DNA of 13,071 bases from Aquificaceae bacterium (GTDB taxonomy: Bacteria > Aquificota > Aquificia > Aquificales > Aquificaceae): NCBI GenBank assembly GCA_027049085.1, contig JALTVH010000198.1:1-13071 (forward strand), written 5' to 3'. Shown here in pieces: positions 1-6,500 of this stretch (within the stretch, counting starts at the first letter, position 1; each line of letters opens with the position of its first letter). A program made the position numbers and the translations under genes. The notes beneath the pieces are model-generated. The model did no database searches and had not been told where the DNA came from. It worked only from the letters and a program-made list of their open reading frames with translations.

Positions 1-123
1 GACAACGTAGAGATAGAAGTGGAGCTAATAGCGCCCGTAGCCATGGAAGAGGGTCTCAGGTTTGCCATAAGGGAAGGTGGAAGGACAGTAGGTGCAGGTG
101 TTGTCACAAAGATCATTGAGTGA
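1..123 (+). CDS. tuf: Elongation factor Tu, C-terminal end (partial)
   Basis: The window opens in frame in the last 40 codons of EF-Tu, the GTPase that delivers aminoacyl-tRNA to the ribosome. The visible part is the end of beta-barrel domain 3. The stretch EGLRFAIREGGRTVGAGVV is the near-invariant EF-Tu C-terminus, followed by TKIIE and a TGA stop at 121-123. The GTPase domain and start lie upstream of the window. A tuf gene directly before rpmG, tRNA-Trp and secE is a common bacterial arrangement. Since rpsL begins the str genes at the other end of the window, a second tuf copy after fusA is possible but not visible. Identity is very sure; which tuf copy this is cannot be told. Confidence 0.97.
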   Translation, partial: DNVEIEVELIAPVAMEEGLRFAIREGGRTVGAGVVTKIIE

Positions 124-133
124 GGAGTGAGTT

Positions 134-292
134 ATGCCGGCAACGAGAGAGATCGTTACCCTTGCGTGCACAGAGTGCAAGAGGCGAAACTATACGACCA
201 CCAAGAACAAGCAGAAGCATCCTGAAAGGATGGAGCTGAGGAAATACTGCAAGTGGTGCAGAAAACACACGATCCACAGGGAGGTCAAATAG
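134..292 (+). CDS. rpmG: 50S ribosomal protein L33
   Basis: A 52-residue protein starting MPATREIVTLACTECKRRNY, the usual length for L33, a small protein of the large subunit near the E site. Four cysteines at residues 12, 15, 39 and 42 form two CxxC knuckles (ACTEC and CKWC), so this is the zinc-binding form of L33. The ATG at 134 is preceded by AGGAG at 123-127, which overlaps the tuf stop codon and is spaced 6 nt from the start. The gap after tuf is only 10 nt, so it is surely in the tuf transcript. Oddity: the stop codon TAG at 290-292 gives its final G as the first base of the downstream tRNA-Trp. The gene was found by direct reading; the family assignment is very sure. Confidence 0.96.
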   Translation: MPATREIVTLACTECKRRNYTTTKNKQKHPERMELRKYCKWCRKHTIHREVK

Positions 293-365
293 GGGCAGTA
301 GCTCAATATGGCAGAGCGCGGGACTCCAAATCCCGCGGTTGGGGGTTCGAGTCCTCCCTGCCCCG
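292..365 (+). tRNA. trnW: tRNA-Trp (anticodon CCA)
   Basis: A complete cloverleaf can be folded by eye. The 7-bp acceptor stem is GGGGCAG (292-298) with CTGCCCC (358-364). The D stem is GCTC (301-304) with GAGC (314-317), with an AATATGGCA loop carrying the conserved GG. The anticodon stem is CGGGA (319-323) with TCCCG (331-335), around loop CTCCAAA, which gives anticodon CCA at 326-328 and hence tryptophan. The T stem is 341-345 with 353-357 (one G-T pair) and has loop TTCGAGT. The discriminator at 365 is G, the base expected for bacterial tRNA-Trp. The 3' CCA is not encoded, so it must be added after transcription. The tRNA lies inside the tuf-rpmG-secE-nusG unit and must be cut out of the mRNA. 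Its first base overlaps the rpmG stop codon. Confidence 0.97.
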
Positions 366-377
366 TATGGTGGAAGG

Positions 378-572
378 ATGAGAAGACTCAAGGATTTCCT
401 TTCCAGTGTAAGGGCTGAACTAAAAAAAGTAGTCTGGCCCGGAAGAAAACTCGTCACCAAGGCAACGATAAGTGTTATAATTTTTTCTTTGGCTATTGGG
501 ATTTACCTTTGGATTCTGGACCTAGCCTTTACGAAGATTATATCTCTGATTTTTGAACTGAGAGGCACCTGA
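378..572 (+). CDS. secE: Preprotein translocase subunit SecE
   Basis: A 64-residue protein of the short, single-span SecE type. SecE clamps SecY and stabilises the SecYEG export channel in the inner membrane. Residues 4-25 form the amphipathic surface helix, with the conserved pattern RAELKKVVWPGRK (12-24). Residues about 30-50 (ISVIIFSLAIGIYLWILDLA) are the hydrophobic membrane span, and a short tail follows. The ATG at 378 was chosen because an upstream in-frame ATG at 339 lies inside tRNA-Trp and would add residues foreign to the family. The ribosome site is modest: GGTGG at 369-373, 4 nt from the start. If the tRNA 3' end is trimmed after G365, the secE mRNA begins with only 12 nt of leader. 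The stop overlaps the nusG start (TGATG). Confidence 0.95.
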   Translation: MRRLKDFLSSVRAELKKVVWPGRKLVTKATISVIIFSLAIGIYLWILDLAFTKIISLIFELRGT

Positions 573-1297
573 TGGAAGAGAAGCAGTGGTACGCTCTTCA
601 GGTTGAGGCGGGCAAGGAGGTTGCCGCCAAGGAGAACTTTGTGAAGGTTCTTGAGCTTGAGGGTCTCTCTGACCTCGTGGACGAGATAGTGGTTCCTGCA
701 GAGGAGAAGGTAGTCATAAAGGCTCAGGGGAAGGAAAAGTACAGGCTGTCTCTCAGGAGCAACAACAGGGACCTTCCAGTCCTGGGCAGGAAGGGAGTGA
801 CAACCTTCAGGATTGAGGACGGACAGGTTAAGGTTGTTGAAAGCGTTGAGGGAGACGACTGCCTCAAATCTCCCCCCATTTCCAAGCCCGGACAAAAACT
901 CGTCTGCAGGGACAACAGGACGGAGGCAAAGATAATCCTGGACAACAAGATGTTCCCAGGCTACATCATGATTAAGGCTGTGATGAACGACAAGCTCCTG
1001 AGGGCAATAGAAAAGACCCCCCACATCTACAAGCCTGTTCTTGTTGGCGGAAAGGTCGTTCCCCTAAAAGAAGAGGAGGTTGCCAGGATCCTTGATCAGG
1101 TTCAGAGAGGAGTCAAGACCCGCAAGGTTGAATTTGACAAGGGCGATCAGGTCAGGGTAATAGAGGGACCCTTTATGAACTTCACGGGCACCGTTGAAGA
1201 GGTGCATCCCGAGAGAGAAAAGCTCACAGTTCTCATCAGCATCTTCGGAAGGATGACACCCGTTGAGCTGGATTTCACCCAGGTTGAAAAGATTTAG
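572..1297 (+). CDS. nusG: Transcription elongation/antitermination factor NusG with inserted domain
   Basis: NusG binds the RNA polymerase clamp through its N-terminal NGN domain. In well-studied bacteria its C-terminal KOW domain contacts Rho or ribosomal protein S10. Here the NGN half comprises residues 5-50 (KQWYALQVEAGKEV...) and 123-180, with the conserved MFPGY at 127-131. The KOW domain is about 188-241, with GDQVRVIEGPFMNFTGTVEE at 191-210 and the ending ISIFGRMTPVELDF. At 241 aa it is about 60 longer than the 181-aa E. coli protein. The extra residues, about 52-122, sit inside the NGN domain as in A. aeolicus NusG, and contain Cys97 and Cys112. The start overlaps the secE stop by 1 nt, so translation is probably coupled. 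Family assignment is certain; the role of the insert is not known to me. Confidence 0.97.
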   Translation: MEEKQWYALQVEAGKEVAAKENFVKVLELEGLSDLVDEIVVPAEEKVVIKAQGKEKYRLSLRSNNRDLPVLGRKGVTTFRIEDGQVKVVESVEGDDCLKSPPISKPGQKLVCRDNRTEAKIILDNKMFPGYIMIKAVMNDKLLRAIEKTPHIYKPVLVGGKVVPLKEEEVARILDQVQRGVKTRKVEFDKGDQVRVIEGPFMNFTGTVEEVHPEREKLTVLISIFGRMTPVELDFTQVEKI

Positions 1298-1308
1298 GAG
1301 GCAAAGAG

Positions 1309-1740
1309 ATGGCTAAAAAGGTGGTGGGAACCATTGAGCTTATGCTCCCTGCACAGCAGGCATCCCCTGCCCCGCCGGTAGGTCCTGCCCTTGGTCAGCA
1401 CGGCGTCAACATAATGGACTTTGTCAAGCAGTTTAACGACGCCAGCAAGGACCTGGAACCCGGCACTGTGGTGCCCGTTGTGATAACCGTCTATCAGGAC
1501 AGGAGCTTCAGCTTTGTTATGAAAACCCCGCCCGTTTCCTTCCTCCTCAAGAAGGCGGCGGGCATACAGAAGGGTGCGAGCGACCCCAAAAGGCAGAAGG
1601 TAGGAAAGGTCACAAGGGACCAGCTCATGGAGATAGCCAAGCTCAAGATCAAGGATATGAACACCGACGACATTGAGGCGGTCATGAAGACCGTTGCGGG
1701 CACTGCCCGGAGTATGGGCATAGAGGTAGAAGGTCTCTGA
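1309..1740 (+). CDS. rplK: 50S ribosomal protein L11
   Basis: A 143-residue protein of normal length for L11, which binds 23S rRNA in the GTPase-associated centre with L10/L12 and helps stimulate EF-Tu and EF-G. The N-terminal domain has the proline-rich PVGPALGQHGVN (23-34), the region that contacts thiostrepton in other bacteria; Pro22, Pro23 and Pro26 are present. The C-terminal rRNA-binding domain runs from about residue 74 and ends GTARSMGIEVEGL. The ATG at 1309 has a perfect AGGAGG at 1296-1301, overlapping the nusG TAG stop and spaced 7 nt. The 11-nt gap after nusG leaves no room for a separate promoter or leader there. Identity is certain. Confidence 0.98.
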   Translation: MAKKVVGTIELMLPAQQASPAPPVGPALGQHGVNIMDFVKQFNDASKDLEPGTVVPVVITVYQDRSFSFVMKTPPVSFLLKKAAGIQKGASDPKRQKVGKVTRDQLMEIAKLKIKDMNTDDIEAVMKTVAGTARSMGIEVEGL

Positions 1741-1751
1741 GGTGAGATAAG

Positions 1752-2480
1752 ATGGCAAAGAGGGGAAAGAAGTACCTTAAGGCTCTTGAGAGCATTGACA
1801 GGAAGAGAACCTATACCGTTGAGGAGGCCGTTGACCTTATAAAGGAAGCCTCCCAGAAGGCAGCCAGGAACTTTGATGAGACTGTTGAGCTTGCCATGAG
1901 GCTAAATGTTGATCCCAAATATGCAGACCAGATGGTGAGGGGATCTGTGGTGCTACCAAGCGGACTTGGAAAACCCATTAAGGTTCTCGTACTTGCGGAA
2001 GGTGAGGACGCCAAGAAGGCTGAGGAGGCAGGAGCGGACTACGTTGGGGGCGAGAACCTTATTAACAGGATCCTAAAGGAAGAATGGATTGATTACGATG
2101 TAGTGATAGCTGTTCCGGAAATAATGTCAAAGGTTGCAAAGCTCGGCCGAATCCTCGGACCACGGGGACTCATGCCAAACCCTAAAACGGGAACGGTTAC
2201 CAAGAACCTTGAGCAGGCAATCAAAGATGCCAAGAAAGGGAGGGTTGAGTTCAAGGTGGACAAGGCAGGAAACATCCACATGCCCGTGGGCAAGGTCTCT
2301 TTTGATAAAGAAGCCCTGACTCAGAACATACTTTCAGCCATTGATGCTGTGGTCAGAGCAAAGCCCCCGGGAGCCAAGGGACAGTATGTGAAATCAATAA
2401 CCCTGTCAACCACAATGGGACCGGGGATAAAGGTTGATATACCTGAGACGATGAAGAAACTTCAGGATCTCGCAGCTTAA
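1752..2480 (+). CDS. rplA: 50S ribosomal protein L1
   Basis: A 242-residue L1, close to the usual 230 or so. L1 forms the mobile stalk at the E site and moves deacylated tRNA out. In E. coli it also represses its own operon by binding the rplK leader. Family marks are FDETVELAMRLNVDPK (41-56), the hinge-region block LGPRGLMPNPKTGTV (135-149) and the C-terminal RNA-binding STTMGPGIKVD (219-229). The ATG at 1752 follows a GAGGTGAG site at 1739-1746 that overlaps the rplK stop. I looked for a mimic of the 23S L1-binding stem next to rplK and rplA and found no convincing one, so autoregulation cannot be claimed from this sequence. Confidence 0.98.
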   Translation: MAKRGKKYLKALESIDRKRTYTVEEAVDLIKEASQKAARNFDETVELAMRLNVDPKYADQMVRGSVVLPSGLGKPIKVLVLAEGEDAKKAEEAGADYVGGENLINRILKEEWIDYDVVIAVPEIMSKVAKLGRILGPRGLMPNPKTGTVTKNLEQAIKDAKKGRVEFKVDKAGNIHMPVGKVSFDKEALTQNILSAIDAVVRAKPPGAKGQYVKSITLSTTMGPGIKVDIPETMKKLQDLAA

Positions 2481-2491
2481 GGAGAGAAGAG

Positions 2492-3046
2492 ATGGAAAAG
2501 GAAAGGAAGAGCCTTCAGAGGAAGAAGGAGCTGGTTGCCTCCTACAGGGACCGCCTTGAAAGGTCCTCAAAGACTGCTATCTTCTTTAACTTCCAGGGGA
2601 TAGACGCTCAGCCGATGTCCGAGCTACGTAAAATGATAAGGGCTGAGGGCGGTGAGATAGTGGTGGGCAGGAACAAGATACTTTACAGAGCCTTCAGCGA
2701 TACTGCCCTTACAGACCACAGGGAAATCTTCATAGGTCCCTCGGCGGTACTCTTTACCTATGGCGACGTTGTTTCTCTCACTAAAAAGCTGATTGAATTC
2801 CTGAAAGAGACCTTTGAGGACGACTACAGGGATAAGATCAAAGGCGGTCTCCTCTCGGGTAAGTACGTAGGTCCTGAAGAAGTCATTGAACTCTCCAGAC
2901 TCCCGGGCAGGGAAGAGCTTGTTTCCAAGCTCCTTGGTGTTCTGCTTGCACCAGTTACTAATCTTGCCTTTACATTGAAGGCTGTCCCTCAGAAACTTGT
3001 TCTTGCTCTAAAAGCTATTGAAGAACAAAAATCTCAAGGAGGTTAA
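2492..3046 (+). CDS. rplJ: 50S ribosomal protein L10 with extended L12-binding tail
   Basis: A 184-residue L10 (165 in E. coli), the base of the ribosomal stalk. Its N-terminal part binds 23S rRNA and its C-terminal helix carries L12 dimers. Recognisable blocks are the N-terminal helix RKKELVASYRDRLERS (10-25), SKTAIFFNFQGI (26-37), MSELRKMIRAEGGEIVVGRN (42-61) and IKGGLLSGKYVGPEEV (116-131). The tail holds three consecutive 11-mers, LVSKLLGVLLA, PVTNLAFTLKA and VPQKLVLALKA (143-175), which suggest three L12 dimers. The start at 2492 has an AAGGAGAG site right at the rplA stop. The gap to rplA is only 11 nt, so the long L10-binding leader that precedes rplJ in E. coli is absent here. Confidence 0.97.
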   Translation: MEKERKSLQRKKELVASYRDRLERSSKTAIFFNFQGIDAQPMSELRKMIRAEGGEIVVGRNKILYRAFSDTALTDHREIFIGPSAVLFTYGDVVSLTKKLIEFLKETFEDDYRDKIKGGLLSGKYVGPEEVIELSRLPGREELVSKLLGVLLAPVTNLAFTLKAVPQKLVLALKAIEEQKSQGG

Positions 3047-3049
3047 GTT

Positions 3050-3439
3050 ATGGCAACACTTACCATTGATGAGATCGTTGAGGCTATCAAGAACATGAGC
3101 GTTCTTGAGGTCTCTGAGCTTGTTAAAAAACTTGAAGAGGAGTTCGGTGTATCCGCCGCCGCAATGGTTGCTGCTGCCCCTGCAGGTGCAGGTGCTGCCG
3201 CAGGAGGAGAGGCTGCAGCCGAAGAGAAGACAGAGTTTGATGTAATTCTCAAGTCAGCGGGTGGTAACAAGATTCAGGTCATCAAGGTGGTGAGGGAGAT
3301 AACCGGCCTGGGTCTCAAAGAGGCAAAGGACCTTGTTGACAACGCTCCAAAACCTGTCAAAGAAGGTGCATCAAAGGAGGAAGCTGAACAGATCAAGGCA
3401 AAGCTTGAAGAGGCAGGCGCAGAGGTAGAGCTCAAGTAA
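3050..3439 (+). CDS. rplL: 50S ribosomal protein L7/L12
   Basis: A 129-residue L12, the multicopy stalk protein that recruits translation GTPases. Residues 1-33 form the acidic N-terminal dimerisation domain that binds L10. Residues about 34-60 are the flexible alanine/glycine-rich hinge (SAAAMVAAAPAGAGAAAGG). Residues 61-129 are the globular C-terminal domain, with the conserved IKVVREITGLGLKEAKDLVD at 78-97. The ATG at 3050 has an excellent AAGGAGG at 3036-3042, with 7 nt spacing, which overlaps the end of rplJ. The gap to rplJ is 3 nt. A strong ribosome site fits the need for several L12 copies per L10. Identity is certain. Confidence 0.98.
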   Translation: MATLTIDEIVEAIKNMSVLEVSELVKKLEEEFGVSAAAMVAAAPAGAGAAAGGEAAAEEKTEFDVILKSAGGNKIQVIKVVREITGLGLKEAKDLVDNAPKPVKEGASKEEAEQIKAKLEEAGAEVELK

Positions 3440-3576
3440 AAGTGGAAGATCCTCTCAGGGGCGTAAAGGGCTTGACAGAAGCTGGTAATTGGAATGGATC
3501 AGTCTGCCCCTGCGTAATTTATATCTCATGTATTAAAATATATAGTTTGCCTTACTCTCCTTAAAGAGGTGGAAAT
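3440..3576 (+). promoter_or_regulatory. rplL-rpoB intergenic region, possible structured attenuator or processing site
   Basis: This is the only large gap in the cluster. It contains a perfect 7-bp inverted repeat, CAGGGGC (3456-3462) with GCCCCTG (3506-3512). A 5-bp pair, GATCC (3448-3452) with GGATC (3496-3500), is interleaved with it, so the two could form a pseudoknot; a small GCTT/AAGC hairpin (3470-3482) sits in the loop. An AT-rich stretch follows (3514-3544), then the rpoB ribosome site GAGGT at 3566-3570. A consensus-like -35 TTGACA at 3472-3477 has no good -10 at 16-18 bp. There is no T-run after the stem, so it is not a classical terminator. E. coli has a partial terminator and an RNase III site at the equivalent position; a similar role here is inference. 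Confidence 0.4.
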
Positions 3577-6500
3577 ATGAGAAACCTTGCCCTTCCAAGG
3601 AAGTATTTCGGGAGGAGAGAAGAGATCATCGATCCTCCCTACCTTTTAAGTGTACCAAAAAACTCCTTTGAGCACTTTATCCAGCTCAAAAAGGATCCCA
3701 GTGATAGGGAGAATGTTGGCCTTGAATACATTCTCAGAACCTCTTTCCCCTTCCGAGATCCGGATGGAAACATCTTTATGGAGTACCTCGGTTACGAGAT
3801 CGGAGACTGGGAATGTAATCAGTGTGGATACAGACCTGAACCTGACTTCCTCGGAGGATGGGGTGTAAAGTGCCCGGTTAAGGGTTGTAAGGGAGTTCTC
3901 GTATATAAAGAGAAGTATACACCCGATGAGTGCAGGGTCAAAGGACTTACTTACTCTGCCCCTCTTAGGGTGATGTTCAAACTCAGGATCAAGACCAAAG
4001 ACAGCGAGAGGGAAACCCCTCCAAGAAAGGTGTACTTCGGTGAGATCCCCCTTATGACGGATTGGGGTTCCTTCATTATCAACGGGAGCGAGAGGGTTAT
4101 TGTTAACCAGCTGATCCGTTCAACGGGTGTGTTTTTTGAAGAGAAGGAGGAGAAGCAAAAGGACTCAACCATCACGAGGATAATTTACAGGGCAAGCATC
4201 ATTCCCGATAAGGGATCAAGGATTGAGTTTGAGCTCTCAGGAACTACCGACCAGTTTTCTGCAAGGATTGACAGAAAGAAGATCAGCGGAATAGCTATAC
4301 TCAGAGCCTGGGGCTTTGAAACAGCCTATGAGATTCTCAGGAACTTCTACGAGGGTGTAAGGAAGCTAAGGGTAGAGGGTGAGAGCCTTGTTGACAGCGA
4401 GACAGGGGAGGAGTACAGGCCCGAGGACCTTGAGCATCATTACATCTTCGTTGTAATGAAATACAGAGCTAAGCTTGAGGACACATCAAAGGAGAAGGAG
4501 TTTATTGAGGAGAGGTTCGTTGAAGACTGGGAAGGTCTTGAGATACTTCTCAAAGACGAGAGGATCAAGGTTGAGTCGGTAACGATCCTGCCCAACGAAA
4601 ACGCCGTGAAGAGCAGATACGCAAAGATAGTGGTTGACACCCTGATGGAGGATACAAAGCCGAAGGAGCCTGACAGGCTTAGTCCGGTGAAGGTGCCCTC
4701 TGAGTTCACTTTCAGAGATTACGGCTACATGGAGATCTACAAAAAGCTCCGTCTCGTTGAGACTATGACCATGGAAATTGAGAACCTCATTGAAAGGGCA
4801 AGGTCTTACTATGAAGTATTTTTTGGTGACATAACGAGATATGACCTGTCAAGGGTTGGAAGGGTCAAAATAAACGCAAAGGTCCACAAAGTGCCCAAGA
4901 CCTTCCAGCCTGCTGATATTAATCTCCTTGAGAACCTTCCGCCCCTGGCTCTTGCTCAGGATTATGGAAAGTTCAGGGAAGGTACACGCCTTGATGAGAA
5001 AACCCTCAAAGAGATCTTCAAGAAGAATAAGGAGGTTGTGGTAAAGGATTACACCGAGGATGAGGCAAGGTTCCTTCTTCCCCAGGACCTCGTTGCGATC
5101 CTCAAATACCTCATAGACCTCAGGTTCAGGCGCGAGAGGAAGGACGACATCGCCCACCTTGGTAACAGGAGAGTCAGGTCTGTCGGTGAGCTCCTTGAGA
5201 ATCAGGTGAGAACGGGCATAGCCAAGATGGAGAAGGTTTTCAGAGACCGCATAGCGGTTATAAACCCCGAAGACCCCAATGTAAGACCTCAGGACCTTAT
5301 TAACCCGAGGTATGTGACCAATTCCATAGTTGAGTTTCTTAAGGGTGGCCAGCTTTCCCAGTACCTTGACAACACCAATCCTCTATCCGCTCTCACTCAC
5401 AAGAGAAGGCTCTCCGCCCTCGGACCGGGTGGTCTTACAAGGGAAAGCGCAACCTTTGAAATAAGGGACGTGCATCCCTCCCACTACGGGAGAATATGTC
5501 CCATTGAGACGCCCGAAGGTCAGAATATTGGGCTTGTGACCTCTATGACCGTCTATGCTCAGGTCAACGAGTACGGATTCCTGATCACCCCTTACAGGAA
5601 GGTTGAAAACGGTGTGGTTACCGATAAGATAGAGTACCTCGCTGCTTACGAGGAAGAGGACTACGTAATAGCCCAGAGCACACCCACCGATGAGAAGGGA
5701 AAAATTACCGAAGAGCGTGTTCTTGCGAGGCACAAAAACGACATCAGGATCGTTAAGCCAGAGCAGGTCAACTACATTGACGTTTCCCCAAGGCAGGTGA
5801 TATCGGTTTCCTCTGCCCTTATTCCCTTCCTTGAGCACGACGACGCTAACAGGGCTCTGATGGGCTCAAACATGCAGAGGCAGGCTGTTCCCCTAATCTT
5901 CACCCAGGCTCCCCTCATAGGGACAGGAATGGAAAAGAAGGTTGCAAGGGATTCCCATTCTGTGGTTCTTGCCAAGAGAGGGGGGACCGTTGAGGAGGTT
6001 AGCAGTAACAGGATCGTTATAAGGGTAAATCCAGAGGAAGTGGACCCCGCTGATCCCCTGGATCTCGGAATTGACATCTATGACCTCAAGAAGTTCCAGA
6101 GAACGAACCAGAACACCTGTGTAAACCAGAGACCCATAGTTACCAAAGGCCAGAAGATCAATGCAGGTGAGGTTATAGCAGACGGTCAGTCCACCTTCAG
6201 GGGTGAGCTTGCCCTCGGCAAAGACGTGGTCGTCGCCTTTATGCCCTGGAGGGGTTACAACTTTGAAGATGCGATAGTAATTTCCGAGAGGCTCGTCAAG
6301 GAGGACGTTTATACATCAATACACATTGAGGAGCTTGAGGTTGAGGCAAGGGAGACACGCCTCGGTGAGGAAGACATAACTAGGCAGATACCAGGTGTTC
6401 CGGAAAAAGCCCTTGCCCACCTTGATGAGTACGGAATAGTCAGGGTTGGAACCTACGTTAAGCCCGGTGATATCCTTGTCGGAAAGGTCACCCCAAAGGG

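Noticed and set aside
339..377. Upstream ATG that would lengthen SecE by 13 residues
   Set aside because: It lies in the T-arm of tRNA-Trp and the extra residues do not resemble SecE; the ATG at 378 gives a normal 64-residue protein.
453..481. TATAAT inside secE as a promoter
   Set aside because: It falls in the AT-rich membrane-span codons and the -35 position reads GTCACC, a poor match.
503..1024. Open frame of 173 codons on the minus strand over nusG
   Set aside because: It is antisense to a well-conserved gene, has no ribosome site or family resemblance, and is explained by the codon bias of the + strand. The same holds for the other minus-strand frames over rplK, rpoB and rpoC.
3155..3230. 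Low-complexity repeat in rplL
   Set aside because: The GCA/GCC/GGT-rich stretch is simply the alanine-glycine hinge of L12, present in the whole family.
3472..3500. TTGACA in the rplL-rpoB gap as an rpoB promoter
   Set aside because: With a 17-bp spacer the -10 would be TGGATC, and 16 or 18 bp are no better. A weak promoter cannot be excluded but is not supported.
3506..3525. Intrinsic terminator after rplL
   Set aside because: The 7-bp stem would enclose about 43 nt and is followed by mixed AT sequence without a T-run, so it does not fit a standard terminator.
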